Notes: generated by a model from the letters alone, not told the origin. A stretch of DNA of 64,000 nucleotides from Carbonactinospora thermoautotrophica (GCF_001543895.1 NZ_JYIJ01000018.1:682001-746000); one strand, 5' to 3'. Positions 1 to 8,762 are shown, counted from the first letter of the stretch. Translations and numbers: made by a program.

Positions 1-90
1 GGTGCTGGACCAGCGCATGCCCCACCTGCCACCGCGATCTACCAGCGCAAACACCACCACAACAGCACCCACCCGGAGCGACCTGACGAA

Positions 91-121
91 GTACTACCTA
101 GGGGATGTACTACCTAGGGGA
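91..121. repeat. Tandem 15-bp repeat at 3' end of ABC ATPase gene
   Basis: GTACTACCTAGGGGA occurs at 91-105 and again at 107-121, a 16-bp period. The second copy carries the stop codon of the minus-strand ABC ATPase gene, so the first copy looks like a short tandem duplication just past the stop. Nothing else is recognisable in bases 1-90. Confidence 0.7.
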
Positions 122-1088
122 CGCTGTCCTCCAATGTCGACAGGCCCTGCCGGTACAGCTGGTGGATCACGTCCTCGATGTCCGGTTCACGCAACGCGAT
201 GTCGACCACCTCGTACCGGGCGGTGATGTCGGCGATCAGCGCCGCCGCGGACGAGCCGGGTGGGACGGCGAGCCACTGCCGGGGCCCGTCGACCCGGGTC
301 ACCGACGCGCCGTCGGCCGTCAGCGGCGGCGCGGGCCGGGCCAGGTCCACCACGAGCGTGCGGGGCGTGGCCGCGCGGGCGCGCAGCTCCGCCAGGTCGC
401 CGTCGTAGGCGAGCCGCCCCTGGTCGATCACCATGACCCGGCGGCACAGCCGCTCGATGTCGTCCAGGTCGTGGGTGGTGAGCAGGATCGTGGTGCCGCG
501 CTCGGCGTTGATCCGCTCCAGGAACCCGCGCACGGCCGCCTTGCTCACCACGTCGAGCCCGATCGTGGGCTCGTCGAGGAACAGGATCGGCGGGTCGTGC
601 AGCAGCGCGGCGGTCAGGTCGCCGCGCATCCGCTGGCCGAGGCTGAGCTGCCGGACCGGGGTGTCCAGGAACGGCCCCAGATCCAGCAGCTCGGTGAAGG
701 CGGCGAGGTTCGCCGCGTACCGGTCGCGGTCGATCCGGTACATGTGGCGCAGCAGGCTGAGGCTGTCCCGCAGCGGCAGGTCCCACCACAGGGTGGTGCG
801 CTGCCCGAACACCACGCCGATTCGCCGGGCGAGCCGCATGCGCTGCCGGGCCGGGTCCAGCCCGGCGACCCGGACGTGACCGGCGCTCGGGGTCAGGATG
901 CCGGTGAGCATCTTGATCGTGGTGGACTTGCCGGCGCCGTTCGGGCCGATGTAGCCGACGATCTCGCCCGGCTGGATGGCGAAGGAGACACGGTCCACGG
1001 CGCGCACCTGCTCGCGGACCCGGCGGAACCGTCCGGCCCGGCGGCGCACCGGGAAGCTCTTCGCCGCGTCACGGACCTCGATGATCAT
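114..1088 (-). CDS. ABC transporter ATP-binding protein (ABC-2 exporter)
   Basis: A 324-residue ATPase that would power the two adjacent membrane permeases as an exporter. The Walker A motif GPNGAGKST lies near residue 50, the signature is LSLGQRMRGDL near 150, and Walker B ILFLDEPTIGLD follows, with a switch His in LLTTHDLDD. The family resembles the ATPases paired with DUF990-type permeases (ABC-2 subfamily, as in daunorubicin-resistance-like systems). The start ATG at 1088 lies only 3 bases beyond the stop of permease 1 on the minus strand, so the three genes form one operon read right to left. The substrate cannot be told from sequence. Confidence 0.93.
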   Translation of the reverse strand: MIIEVRDAAKSFPVRRRAGRFRRVREQVRAVDRVSFAIQPGEIVGYIGPNGAGKSTTIKMLTGILTPSAGHVRVAGLDPARQRMRLARRIGVVFGQRTTLWWDLPLRDSLSLLRHMYRIDRDRYAANLAAFTELLDLGPFLDTPVRQLSLGQRMRGDLTAALLHDPPILFLDEPTIGLDVVSKAAVRGFLERINAERGTTILLTTHDLDDIERLCRRVMVIDQGRLAYDGDLAELRARAATPRTLVVDLARPAPPLTADGASVTRVDGPRQWLAVPPGSSAAALIADITARYEVVDIALREPDIEDVIHQLYRQGLSTLEDSVP

Positions 1089-1091
1089 CAG

Positions 1092-1907
1092 TCAGCTCCC
1101 GGTCGAGCGGTAGTGGCGCAGCGCGGCCCGCCACGCGGCGGCCGCGACCAGGGCGAGCAGCAGGGCGGCCGCCGGGGACGCGAACCGGACGGCCGTCGGC
1201 AGGCCCAGCGGGTCGGGCCGGTCGAGGAGGTACAGGGCCGGCTGCCAGTTCACGAACGCGAGCGGCACCACCCAGGTGACCGCGTGGACCAGTTCGCGCC
1301 CGTAGATCGCGAGCGGGTACTGGGTGAGGAAGTTCCCGCCGTACGTGAACGCGTTGACCACCTCGCGGGTGTCGGCGACCACCACCTGGAACGCCGCGCC
1401 CAGCACCCACAGCGCTCCGTAGATCACCGCGCCGCTGACGATCATCACCGGCACGAGCAGCACGCGCCCGGGCGTCCAGCGCACCTCCAGTGCCGGGACC
1501 GCCCAGGCCAGCACGACCGCCGCCTGCAGGAGCCGCCCCACCCGGCGCGGCGTGAACCCCTCGGTGGCCAGCTGCGCCAGCGGGCTGACCGGCCGGATCA
1601 GCATGGCGTCCAGGGTGCCGGTGCGGATGTGGACGCCGACGTTGTCCAGGTTGATCAGGAGCAGGTACGCGATCCCGAACGACACGCACGAGGAGCCGTA
1701 CAGGAACGCCAGCTCCGGCAGCGAGAACCCGGCCAGCCGCGGGGTGTGCGCGAACAGCAGCCCGATCGCCACGAAGTCCAGCCCGGTGACCGCAAACTGG
1801 GTGCAGGTGAGCAGCAGGAGCGACGCGGGGTACTGCGCCGCGGCCCGGGTCCACATCCAGGCCAGCAGCGCGTACGCCCGCAGCGGCCCGAGCCCCCGGT
1901 CAGCCAC
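1092..1907 (-). CDS. ABC-2 family transporter permease 1
   Basis: A 271-residue hydrophobic protein with about six membrane segments, for example LLLLTCTQFAVTGLDFVAIG and LLVPVMIVSGAVIYGALWVL. It resembles the DUF990/ABC-2 permeases that occur as pairs with one ATPase. Its ATG overlaps the last 8 bases of the upstream permease gene, which indicates translational coupling. It would form half of the membrane channel. The substrate is unknown. Confidence 0.88.
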   Translation of the reverse strand: MADRGLGPLRAYALLAWMWTRAAAQYPASLLLLTCTQFAVTGLDFVAIGLLFAHTPRLAGFSLPELAFLYGSSCVSFGIAYLLLINLDNVGVHIRTGTLDAMLIRPVSPLAQLATEGFTPRRVGRLLQAAVVLAWAVPALEVRWTPGRVLLVPVMIVSGAVIYGALWVLGAAFQVVVADTREVVNAFTYGGNFLTQYPLAIYGRELVHAVTWVVPLAFVNWQPALYLLDRPDPLGLPTAVRFASPAAALLLALVAAAAWRAALRHYRSTGS

Positions 1908-2694
1908 CCTGGACCACCACCTTGCGGTGCGCCGCCCGGGTGGCCAGCCGGCCGAGCGCGAGCAGCGCCAGCGCCCACGCCGCCTGGAACGCGAGCGCCT
2001 CCAGCAGCGCGGGCCCCTGGTGCTTGCCGAGGAACACGTCCGAGGGCACCTGGACGGTCGCCGCCCAGGGCAGCGCCTGGGCCAGCGTGCCCAGCCACCC
2101 GGGGAACAGCACCAGCGGCAGCACCATGCCGGAGAAGAACGCCGCGCACAGCAGCGCCACCGCGCTCACCCCGCGCGCGTCGAGCAGCCAGAACGCGGCC
2201 AGCGCGACCAGGTACCGCAGCCCGAAGCTCACCAGGATCGCGAGTAGAACCGCGGCGGCGAACCCGGCCCAGGTGAGCGGGTCGCCCGGCAGGCGCACGC
2301 CCAGGACCAGCGCGCCCGCCAGGAACGGCGGCAGCCCGCGGGCGACCAGCTCGTACACGGCGCGGCCGAGGTCCTGGGCGAGCCACCAGCCCTGGAAGTC
2401 CACCGGCCGGTACAGGTCGATCGCGACGTCCCCGGTGCGGATGCGCTCGACCAGGTCCAGGCCGCCGCCGAAGATCGCGATCGGCGCGATCAGCGCCTGG
2501 CCCAGGAAGCAGAACGTGACCGCGTCGGTCACGTCGTACCCGCCGATGCCTGGGCGCGCCTGCCACAGCGCGATCAGGATGTAGGCGCGGATGAAGCCGA
2601 AGACGGTGTTGGTGAAGGCCCCCGCCACGGTCGCGGCCCGGTACGTCGCGTAGCGGCGGGCCGCGCGCCACCCGGCCGCGAGATAGACGCGCAT
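1900..2694 (-). CDS. ABC-2 family transporter permease 2
   Basis: First gene of the exporter operon, 264 residues, with several hydrophobic segments such as FGLRYLVALAAFWLLDARGV and AVALLCAAFFSGMVLPLVLF. The conserved family feature RTGDVAIDLYRPVDFQ is visible in the first cytoplasmic loop; permease 1 has the equivalent RTGTLDAMLIRPVSP. I chose the ATG at 2694 because GGGAGG lies 6-11 bases upstream; an in-frame start at 2784 would add 30 residues of non-conserved sequence. Confidence 0.88.
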   Translation of the reverse strand: MRVYLAAGWRAARRYATYRAATVAGAFTNTVFGFIRAYILIALWQARPGIGGYDVTDAVTFCFLGQALIAPIAIFGGGLDLVERIRTGDVAIDLYRPVDFQGWWLAQDLGRAVYELVARGLPPFLAGALVLGVRLPGDPLTWAGFAAAVLLAILVSFGLRYLVALAAFWLLDARGVSAVALLCAAFFSGMVLPLVLFPGWLGTLAQALPWAATVQVPSDVFLGKHQGPALLEALAFQAAWALALLALGRLATRAAHRKVVVQGG

Positions 2695-2828
2695 CCGGCC
2701 CTCCCGTCGACGGACGACTCGGTCGAACGGTAGGGCGTGTCGCTCGCGGGATCCAAGCCCGTTCCCTCGAAGGAAGGAGGGCACGGGATGCTTTACCGCA
2801 GGGACGGGAGGCGCGCCGGGTTGCGGCG

Positions 2829-2857
2829 TTGACGCTCCCGGTCCACGCGGCTACAGT
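2829..2857 (+). promoter_or_regulatory. Sigma70-like promoter upstream of the SDR-LLM-MaoC operon
   Basis: TTGACG at 2829-2834 and TACAGT at 2852-2857 are 17 bases apart. The TetR-type palindrome begins 8 bases after the -10 box, a position where a repressor would block initiation. The first intact gene downstream starts at 3296, after a phosphotransferase relic. Confidence 0.55.
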
Positions 2858-2864
2858 GCGGATC

Positions 2865-2886
2865 GCATACCAACCGGTCGGTATGC
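2865..2886. promoter_or_regulatory. TetR-type operator palindrome
   Basis: The 22-bp site reads GCATACCAAC followed by CGGTCGGTATGC and is symmetric in 20 of 22 positions, with an ACCGGT core. The pattern ATACC-N-ACCGGT-N-GGTAT is typical of TetR-family regulators of acyl-CoA and fatty-acid genes. No TetR gene lies within this window, so the regulator must be encoded elsewhere. Confidence 0.6.
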
Positions 2887-2906
2887 CAGTTGCCGGAGGC
2901 CTGCTC

Positions 2907-3125
2907 ATGGACCACGACGCCGTACCCGGTCTCGATGCGGCGCCTCGCCGCCTACCCGCGCCTGCCGGGCGGCGGCGCGTCGCGGGCCGGGGCGGACCTC
3001 ACGTACCGGCTGACCGACGGCGGCCAGGCGCCGCGCCGGCCCCCGCTCGGCCGCGTGCCGCCGTCCGCGCACGACATGGCGCGCGAGCGCCGAGCGCCCA
3101 CGCCTGATGCGGATCGCCCTGACCC
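2907..3125 (+). pseudogene. Relic of an APH-type phosphotransferase (ACAD10/FadE36-like)
   Basis: Frames between 2907 and 3125 carry pieces typical of the aminoglycoside-phosphotransferase-like proteins found beside acyl-CoA dehydrogenases: VPGLDAAPRRL, then ADLTYRLTDGG (about 2995-3027), RRPPLGRVPP and SAHDMARERR (to about 3093). The pieces need a frame change and the C-terminal two thirds are missing. The relic sits directly behind the promoter and operator, so it was probably the original first gene of the operon. Confidence 0.6.
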
Positions 3126-3295
3126 GCGCCGGCGGCGAACGGCCCGGCGTGCAGGCCTGGCCGGCCGTCGCCTCGTCGACGGCACCCGCTGGCCGCGCTG
3201 CGGCCGCGGACCGGCTGACCACAGGAGCGCCCCACCGGCCGCCTCTGCCGCAGACCCGCTCCGCCGACCGAGCGGAGACCCTACCGAGGAGGGAC

Positions 3296-4072
3296 ATGGA
3301 GACAGGACTCACCGGCAAAAGCGCACTCATCACCGGAGCCTCGCGAGGGATCGGCCGGGCGATCGCGTTCGCCTTGGCCCGCGAGGGCTGCTCGGTGATG
3401 CTGTCCTCGCGCAAGAAGGAGGCGCTGGACGCCGTCGCCGAGGAGCTCAGCGCCGCCTACCCGGACGTGCGCGTGGAGACGTACGCGGCCAACGCGGGCG
3501 ACCCGGAGGCCGCCGCGGCGTGCGTCGCGGCCACGGTCAGCGCGCTCGGCGGGCTCGACGTGCTGGTCAACAACGCCGCCACCAACCCGTACTTCGGCCC
3601 GCTCGTCGACCTGGACCTGGCGCGCGCTGAGAAGACCGTCCGGGTCAACCAGTACGGCATCGTGCTGTGGACCCAGCTCGCCTGGAAGGCGGCCATGGCC
3701 GAGCGCGGCGGCGCGATCGTCAACCTGGCCTCGATCGGCGGGTTCCTGACCGAGCCCGGGATCGGGTACTACAACGCGACCAAGGCGGCCGTCATCCACC
3801 TCACCCGGCAGTTCGCCGCCGAGCTCGCGCCCAAGGTCCGGGTCAACGCGATCGCCCCCGGCATCGTCCGCACCGACTTCGCCCGCGCCCTGTGGGAGGA
3901 GCGCGAGGAGGAGCTCAACGCCGCCCTGCCGCTCGGGCGCACCGGCGAGCCGGAGGACATCGCCGATGTCGCGGTCTTCCTCGCCGGGGAGTGCTCGCGT
4001 TGGATGACCGGTCAGACCGTGGTCGTGGACGGCGGCGCGGCGATCCGACCGTCGCTCACCGTGGGCGGGTGA
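3296..4072 (+). CDS. SDR family NAD(P)-dependent oxidoreductase
   Basis: A 258-residue classical short-chain dehydrogenase. It has the cofactor motif TGASRGIG near residue 14, NNAAT for the NNAG motif, a catalytic Ser in NLASIGG, and YNATK supplying Tyr and Lys. ATG 3296 was chosen because GAGGAGGG precedes it; upstream in-frame extension is not conserved. It is followed after 4 bases by the LLM gene and then by MaoC, and the set lies behind a TetR-type operator, so a role in acyl-CoA or lipid-like substrate oxidation is likely. The exact substrate is unknown. Confidence 0.88.
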   Translation: METGLTGKSALITGASRGIGRAIAFALAREGCSVMLSSRKKEALDAVAEELSAAYPDVRVETYAANAGDPEAAAACVAATVSALGGLDVLVNNAATNPYFGPLVDLDLARAEKTVRVNQYGIVLWTQLAWKAAMAERGGAIVNLASIGGFLTEPGIGYYNATKAAVIHLTRQFAAELAPKVRVNAIAPGIVRTDFARALWEEREEELNAALPLGRTGEPEDIADVAVFLAGECSRWMTGQTVVVDGGAAIRPSLTVGG

Positions 4073-4076
4073 GGCG

Positions 4077-5054
4077 GTGACCCGCTGGGGCCTCACGTTG
4101 CCCCTGGACGGCGTACCGCTGCATGCGCACCGCGCGCTCGTCGAGGAGCTGCCCGGCCTGGGGTACACCGACGTGTGGTCCGCCGAGACCGCGGGCACGG
4201 ACGCGTTCACCCCGCTCGCGATGGCCGCCGCCTGGTCGCCGACGCTACGGCTCGGCACCGCGATCGTGCCGGTCCACACCCGGGGGCCGGCGCTGCTCGC
4301 GATGAGCGCCGCCACGCTCGCCGAGGCCGCGCCCGGCCGGTTCGTGCTCGGCGTCGGTGCCTCCTCGCCGGCGATCGTCGAGCGGTGGAACGGCATCCCG
4401 CACACCGAGCCGTACCGGCGCGTCCGCGACACTGTGCGGTTCCTGCGCCGCGCGCTGGCCGGGGAGAGGGTCGACGCGGAGTACGAGACGTTCACCGTCC
4501 GGGGGTTCCGGTTGGAGCGCCCGCCGCAGACCCCGCCGCCGATCCTCCTCGCCGCGCTGCGGCCCGGGATGCTGCGGCTCGCCGTCCGCGAGGCCGACGG
4601 GGCGATCACCAACTTCCTCGGCGCGGCAGACGTGCCCAAGGTCGTCGAGGCGGTCGGCGCCGCGGGCGCCGGCAAGGAGCTGGTGGCCCGGATCTTCGTC
4701 TGCCCGACCGAGGATGCCGCCTACGCCCGGCAGTTCGCCCGCCGGCTGCTCAGCGCGTACCTCACCGTGCCCGCGTACGCGGCCTTCCACGAGTGGCTCG
4801 GCCGGGGCGAGCAGCTCAAGCCGCTGCACGAGGCCTGGGCCGCCGGCGACCGGGAGGCGGCCACCCGGGCCATCCCTGATGAGGTCGTGGACGCGCTGGT
4901 CCTCCACGGCGCGCCCGAGGCGTGCCGCGAGCAGGTGCTGCGGTACGTCGAGGCCGGCATCACCACCCCGGTCCTCGCGCTCTTCCCCACACCCGAGCTG
5001 GCCGCCGACCCGGGGGCGCTGCGCCGGGTGCTGCGCGTCCTCGGACCGAGCTGA
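4077..5054 (+). CDS. LLM-class F420-dependent oxidoreductase
   Basis: A 325-residue luciferase-like protein, probably an (alpha/beta)8 barrel that uses coenzyme F420. Typical features are GYTDVWSAET near residue 30, RLGTAIVP and FVLGVGASS in the first half, and a C-terminal LHGAPEACREQVLRYVEAGI element. The GTG start lies 4 bases after the SDR stop, so the two are almost certainly co-translated. Its pairing with an SDR and a MaoC hydratase suggests stepwise redox work on one substrate. An FMN-dependent activity cannot be excluded. Confidence 0.85.
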   Translation: MTRWGLTLPLDGVPLHAHRALVEELPGLGYTDVWSAETAGTDAFTPLAMAAAWSPTLRLGTAIVPVHTRGPALLAMSAATLAEAAPGRFVLGVGASSPAIVERWNGIPHTEPYRRVRDTVRFLRRALAGERVDAEYETFTVRGFRLERPPQTPPPILLAALRPGMLRLAVREADGAITNFLGAADVPKVVEAVGAAGAGKELVARIFVCPTEDAAYARQFARRLLSAYLTVPAYAAFHEWLGRGEQLKPLHEAWAAGDREAATRAIPDEVVDALVLHGAPEACREQVLRYVEAGITTPVLALFPTPELAADPGALRRVLRVLGPS

Positions 5055-5066
5055 GCAGGAGGTGAC

Positions 5067-5519
5067 ATGCGGAGATTCGCCTCACCCGCGGAACTCCCCG
5101 CTGCGGTCGGCGCCCATCTGGGGTACAGCGGCTGGCTCCTGGTCGACCAGGAGCGCATCGACGCGTTCGCCGACGTCACCGGCGACCATCAGTGGATCCA
5201 CGTGGACGTCGAGCGTGCCAAGGCCGGCCCGTTCGGCGACACGGTCGCGCACGGCTTCCTGACGCTCTCGTTGCTTCCGGCGTTTTTGTCCCAGATCATC
5301 TCGGTGGACGGCGTGCGGATGGCCGTGAACTACGGGCTGAACAAGGTGCGCTTCCCCGCCCCGGTCCCGTCCGGGTCCCGGGTGCGGGGTGGCGCGGAGC
5401 TGGTGGAGGTGCAGGAGGTGCCCGGCGGTTACCAGGTCGTCACGCGCGTCACGGTCGAGCGGGAGGGCGGCGACAAGCCCTGCTGCGTGGCCGAACTGGT
5501 GTCCCGCTACTACGTCTAG
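5067..5519 (+). CDS. MaoC family dehydratase
   Basis: A 150-residue single hot-dog domain protein. The hydratase-2 signature is clear: DVTGDHQWIHVDVERAK with the catalytic Asp and His near residues 37-42, followed by FGDTVAHGFLTLSLLPAF. The family hydrates or dehydrates enoyl/3-hydroxyacyl-CoA thioesters. AGGAGG lies just before ATG 5067, 12 bases after the LLM stop, making it the third gene of the operon. Confidence 0.9.
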   Translation: MRRFASPAELPAAVGAHLGYSGWLLVDQERIDAFADVTGDHQWIHVDVERAKAGPFGDTVAHGFLTLSLLPAFLSQIISVDGVRMAVNYGLNKVRFPAPVPSGSRVRGGAELVEVQEVPGGYQVVTRVTVEREGGDKPCCVAELVSRYYV

Positions 5520-5651
5520 CCATGCCCCGTGACCGGGGTCCGGTCGGTTTTGCCGACTCGAGCCGGCCGGCCTGCCGCGCCCTCGGGGTGGGTGCCGTGG
5601 GCTGAGTCCGGCAAGCTGTAGGACATCAGACGTACAGAAAGGACATATGGG

Positions 5652-6419
5652 ATGAACACGCGACTGGGCGGCCGGGTGGCGTTCGTGACCGGGGCGGCGC
5701 GCGGCATCGGCGCGGCGACCGCGCGGCGGCTGGCGGCCGACGGGGCCGCGGTGGCGGTCGTCGACCTGCGCGAGGAGGACACCAAGGAGACCGTCGAGGC
5801 GATCCGCGTCGCCGGGGGCGACGCGATCGGCATCGGGTGCGACGTGTCCCAGCGCGACCAGGTGGAGGCGGCGGTCGAGCGCACGGTGGCCGAGTTCGGC
5901 CGGCTGGACATCCTGGTCAACAACGCGGGCGTGATCCGCGACAACCTGCTGTTCAAGATGTCCGACGAGGACTGGGACACCGTGATGGCGGTCCACCTCA
6001 AGGGCGCGTTCCTGTGCGCCCGGGCCGCGCAGAAGCACATGGTCGAGCAGCGCTGGGGCCGCATCGTCAACCTCAGCAGCACCTCCGCCACGGGCAACCG
6101 CGGCCAGGCCAACTACTCGACGGCCAAGGCGGGTCTGCAGGGCTTCACCCGCACGCTCGCGATCGAGCTCGGCCCGTTCGGCGTCACGGCCAACGCGGTC
6201 GCGCCCGGCTTCATCGAGACGGCTATGACCGAGGCGACCGCCCAGCGGATCGGGGTCGGGTTCGAGGACTTCAAGAAGGCCGCGGCCGAGCAGATCCCGG
6301 TGCGCCGCATCGGCAGGCCGGAGGACGTCGCGAACGTGATCGCGTTCCTGGCCAGCGACGACGCCGGGTACGTGTCCGGCCAGGTGATCTACGTCGACGG
6401 CGGCGCGACCCGGGCCTGA
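5652..6419 (+). CDS. 3-oxoacyl-ACP/acetoacetyl-CoA reductase-like SDR
   Basis: A 255-residue SDR close to FabG/PhaB-type reductases: TGAARGIG near residue 14, NNAGVIRDN with the FabG-like RDN after NNAG, Ser in NLSSTSATGN, YSTAK for Tyr and Lys, and VAPGFIETAMT. It would reduce 3-oxoacyl thioesters with NADPH. AAAGGA precedes ATG 5652. A 132-bp gap separates it from the MaoC gene, so it may have its own promoter. It ends at a hairpin at 6452-6491. Confidence 0.88.
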   Translation: MNTRLGGRVAFVTGAARGIGAATARRLAADGAAVAVVDLREEDTKETVEAIRVAGGDAIGIGCDVSQRDQVEAAVERTVAEFGRLDILVNNAGVIRDNLLFKMSDEDWDTVMAVHLKGAFLCARAAQKHMVEQRWGRIVNLSSTSATGNRGQANYSTAKAGLQGFTRTLAIELGPFGVTANAVAPGFIETAMTEATAQRIGVGFEDFKKAAAEQIPVRRIGRPEDVANVIAFLASDDAGYVSGQVIYVDGGATRA

Positions 6420-6451
6420 GCGACGGGTGCGAGCTGCTCGCCCGATGCGTC

Positions 6452-6491
6452 CCGGCGCCCACTCCCGGGTACTCGAGGAAGTGGGCGCCGG
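6452..6491 (+). terminator. Hairpin terminator after the FabG-like gene
   Basis: CCGGCGCCCAC (6452-6462) pairs perfectly with GTGGGCGCCGG (6481-6491) around an 18-base loop. There is no T run, as is usual in high-GC actinobacteria. Confidence 0.55.
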
Positions 6492-6633
6492 CTTCACGTC
6501 GATCATGGCCCGGGCCGACCGCGCCGGGTGCGAGATCAAGGTTAGGGTGATTGGTGCCCGCGGCGTCGTGCCGCGGTGAGGACGCGAACGCCCGGTGCGC
6601 CCCTGGGGCGCACCGGGCTGTCGAAGGAGGATC

Positions 6634-8061
6634 ATGACGGCTGACATCGGGGTCACCGGACTGGCGGTGATGGGCCGGAACCTGGCCCGGAACCTGGCCC
6701 GGCACGGGTACACGGTGGCCGTGCACAACCGCACCGCCGCGCGTACCGAGGCGCTGGTGGCCGAGTACGGGCACGAGGGGAAGTTCGTGCCGGCCTTCTC
6801 GATGGAGGACTTCGTCGCGTCTCTCGACCGCCCGCGCCGCGTGATCGTCATGGTCAAGGCGGGCGCGCCGACCGACGCGGTCATCGACGAGCTGGCGCCC
6901 CTGCTGGAGCCCGGTGACATGATCGTCGACGGCGGCAACGCGCACTTCGAGGACACCCGCCGCCGGGAAGCGGCGCTCCGCGAGCGCGGCATCCACTTCG
7001 TCGGCACCGGCATCTCCGGCGGTGAGGAGGGCGCCCTGCTCGGCCCGAGCATCATGCCCGGTGGGTCGGCGGAGGCCTACGCCTCGGTGGGCCCCATCCT
7101 GGAGACCATCGCGGCCAAGGTCGACGGCACGCCGTGCTGCACCCACGTCGGCCCGGACGGCGCCGGCCACTTCGTGAAGATGGTGCACAACGGCATCGAG
7201 TACGCGGACATGCAGCTCATCGCCGAGGCGTACGACCTGCTGCGCCAGGCGACCGGCGCCACCCCCGCCGACCTGGCCGCGGTCTTCCGCGAGTGGAACA
7301 CCGGCGAGCTGGAGTCGTTCCTGATCGAGATCACCGCGGAAGTGCTCGGCCACGTCGACGCCGCCACCGGCAGGCCGTTCGTGGACATCGTGCTGGACCA
7401 GGCCGAGCAGAAGGGCACCGGCCGGTGGACCGTGCAGGTGGCGCTCGAACTCGGCGTGCCCGTCACCGGCATCGCCGAGGCCGTCTTCGCCCGCTCCCTG
7501 TCCGGCCACGCCGCGCAGCGCGCCGCCACCCGCTCGCTGCCGGGCCCGCGCGGCCAGGCCGACCCCGGCGACGCCGCGCGCCTGACCGAGGACGTGCGGC
7601 GGGCGCTGTACGCGTCGAAGATCGTGGCGTACGCGCAGGGCTTCGACCAGATCGCCGCCGCCAGCGAGGCCTACGGCTGGGAGATCGACCGCGGGGCGCT
7701 CGCCACCATCTGGCGCGGCGGGTGCATCATCCGCGCCAGGTTCCTCGACCGGATCCGCGCCGCCTACCAGGCCGACCCCGCGTTGCCCTCGCTGCTGTGC
7801 GACCCCTACTTCACCCAGGTCGTCGCCGAGGCGCAGGAGTCCTGGCGGCGCGTGGTCGCGACCGCCGCCACCCTCGGGGTGCCGGTGCCCGGGTTCGCCT
7901 CCGCGCTGTCCTACTACGACGCGCTGCGCCGCGACCGGCTGCCGGCCGCCCTCATCCAGGGGCTGCGCGACTTCTTCGGCGCCCACACCTACCGCCGTGT
8001 CGACCGGGACGGCGCCTACCACACCCTCTGGTCGGGGGACCGCTCCGAGGTCCAGGCCTGA
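6634..8061 (+). CDS. gnd: 6-phosphogluconate dehydrogenase, decarboxylating (long type)
   Basis: A 475-residue enzyme converting 6-phosphogluconate to ribulose-5-phosphate plus CO2. GLAVMGRNLARNLA is the cofactor fold, and HNRT after strand 2 is the NADP-type pattern. GISGGEEGALLGPSIMPGG and the catalytic Lys in [15 protein letters not shown] are present. The C-terminal half matches the long (about 470 residue) family with RDFFGAHTYRRVD. AAGGAGG lies before ATG 6634. A second, short-type enzyme is at 47168-48181, and a decayed gnd copy lies at 9121-9300. Confidence 0.95.
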   Translation: MTADIGVTGLAVMGRNLARNLARHGYTVAVHNRTAARTEALVAEYGHEGKFVPAFSMEDFVASLDRPRRVIVMVKAGAPTDAVIDELAPLLEPGDMIVDGGNAHFEDTRRREAALRERGIHFVGTGISGGEEGALLGPSIMPGGSAEAYASVGPILETIAAKVDGTPCCTHVGPDGAGHFVKMVHNGIEYADMQLIAEAYDLLRQATGATPADLAAVFREWNTGELESFLIEITAEVLGHVDAATGRPFVDIVLDQAEQKGTGRWTVQVALELGVPVTGIAEAVFARSLSGHAAQRAATRSLPGPRGQADPGDAARLTEDVRRALYASKIVAYAQGFDQIAAASEAYGWEIDRGALATIWRGGCIIRARFLDRIRAAYQADPALPSLLCDPYFTQVVAEAQESWRRVVATAATLGVPVPGFASALSYYDALRRDRLPAALIQGLRDFFGAHTYRRVDRDGAYHTLWSGDRSEVQA

Positions 8062-8090
8062 CACAGCGACGCGTCGGGGTCGGCGCGGGC

Positions 8091-8762
8091 TCACCCGGAC
8101 CTCGCGCGGGCGGTGCGGGCGGCGCGGCGGGCCAGGCGGAGCGGTTCCGGGGTGCGCCACCGCGCGCAGCAGCGGCGCACCACGTCCAGGGCGGTCTCCG
8201 GGTCGACGCGCCAGCCGGGGTGGACGACGATCGGGCGCTTGGCGGCCCGAGGACGCAGCCAGTACCCGACCAACTCGCCCTCCAGGAACAGCGGGCTGGC
8301 GGCGCCCGCGCGCGGCTCGGGCCACTCGCCGGTGGCCAGCAGCGGCCGGTGCGTCACGCCCACGGTCGGCACCCCCAACTCGGCGCCCAGGTGGATGGCG
8401 AGCCCGGCCCGGCGCGGGTGGTCCCGGCCGGTCGCGTTGACCAGCAGGACGTCCGGCAGGCGGGGCAGGCCGCGGACCGCCGCCTCCAGCAGCGGACCCT
8501 CGCGCAGCGCGAGCAGGCCCGCCTGGTACGGGCCGCGCGCGGTGGCGCGGACCACGTACCGGCCCACGCGACGGCCGTCGGCCAGGAGCACCGCCGCCGC
8601 CCACGCCGGGTCACCCGCGGCCCCGATCCCGGTGTGGCCGCGAGGGAAGCACACGAAGCAGCCGCCGACCGTGAGCGGCCCGGGACGCCACGGCTCGGGG
8701 TTGGCGACCGCCAGCGCCCGCTGGGCCTCGATCAGCTCCGCGACGGTTGTCGGCCACACCAT
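8091..8762 (-). CDS. Endonuclease V family protein, catalytic positions altered
   Basis: A 223-residue protein with the endonuclease V (Nfi) fold, which normally cuts next to deoxyinosine. YQAGLLALREGPLLEA matches the family YxPGxLxFRExPxLL region (E. coli Glu89 kept), and GRDHPRRAGLAIHLGAELGVPTVGV matches GxxHPRRxGxAxHxG. However, the segment expected to be VDGHG reads VNATG (Asp110 replaced by Asn), and the first Asp motif (like GADVG) appears as VGGCFVCF with no Asp. It may be inactive, use other ligands, or only bind. It is convergent with gnd. Confidence 0.75.
   Translation of the reverse strand: MVWPTTVAELIEAQRALAVANPEPWRPGPLTVGGCFVCFPRGHTGIGAAGDPAWAAAVLLADGRRVGRYVVRATARGPYQAGLLALREGPLLEAAVRGLPRLPDVLLVNATGRDHPRRAGLAIHLGAELGVPTVGVTHRPLLATGEWPEPRAGAASPLFLEGELVGYWLRPRAAKRPIVVHPGWRVDPETALDVVRRCCARWRTPEPLRLARRAARTARARSG

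Noticed and set aside
105-2276. 723-residue open frame opposite the ABC exporter
   Set aside because: It is antisense to three convincing genes, is Arg/Pro/Gln-rich without known motifs, and is the usual result of high third-position GC.
5560-5650. ATCAGACGT-like half sites before the FabG-like gene
   Set aside because: Only one imperfect element is visible, too little to call an operator.
6271-8604. 777-residue open frame opposite gnd and the FabG-like gene
   Set aside because: Its composition is typical of a shadow frame (Gly/Arg/Val repeats), and the plus-strand genes have clear family motifs.
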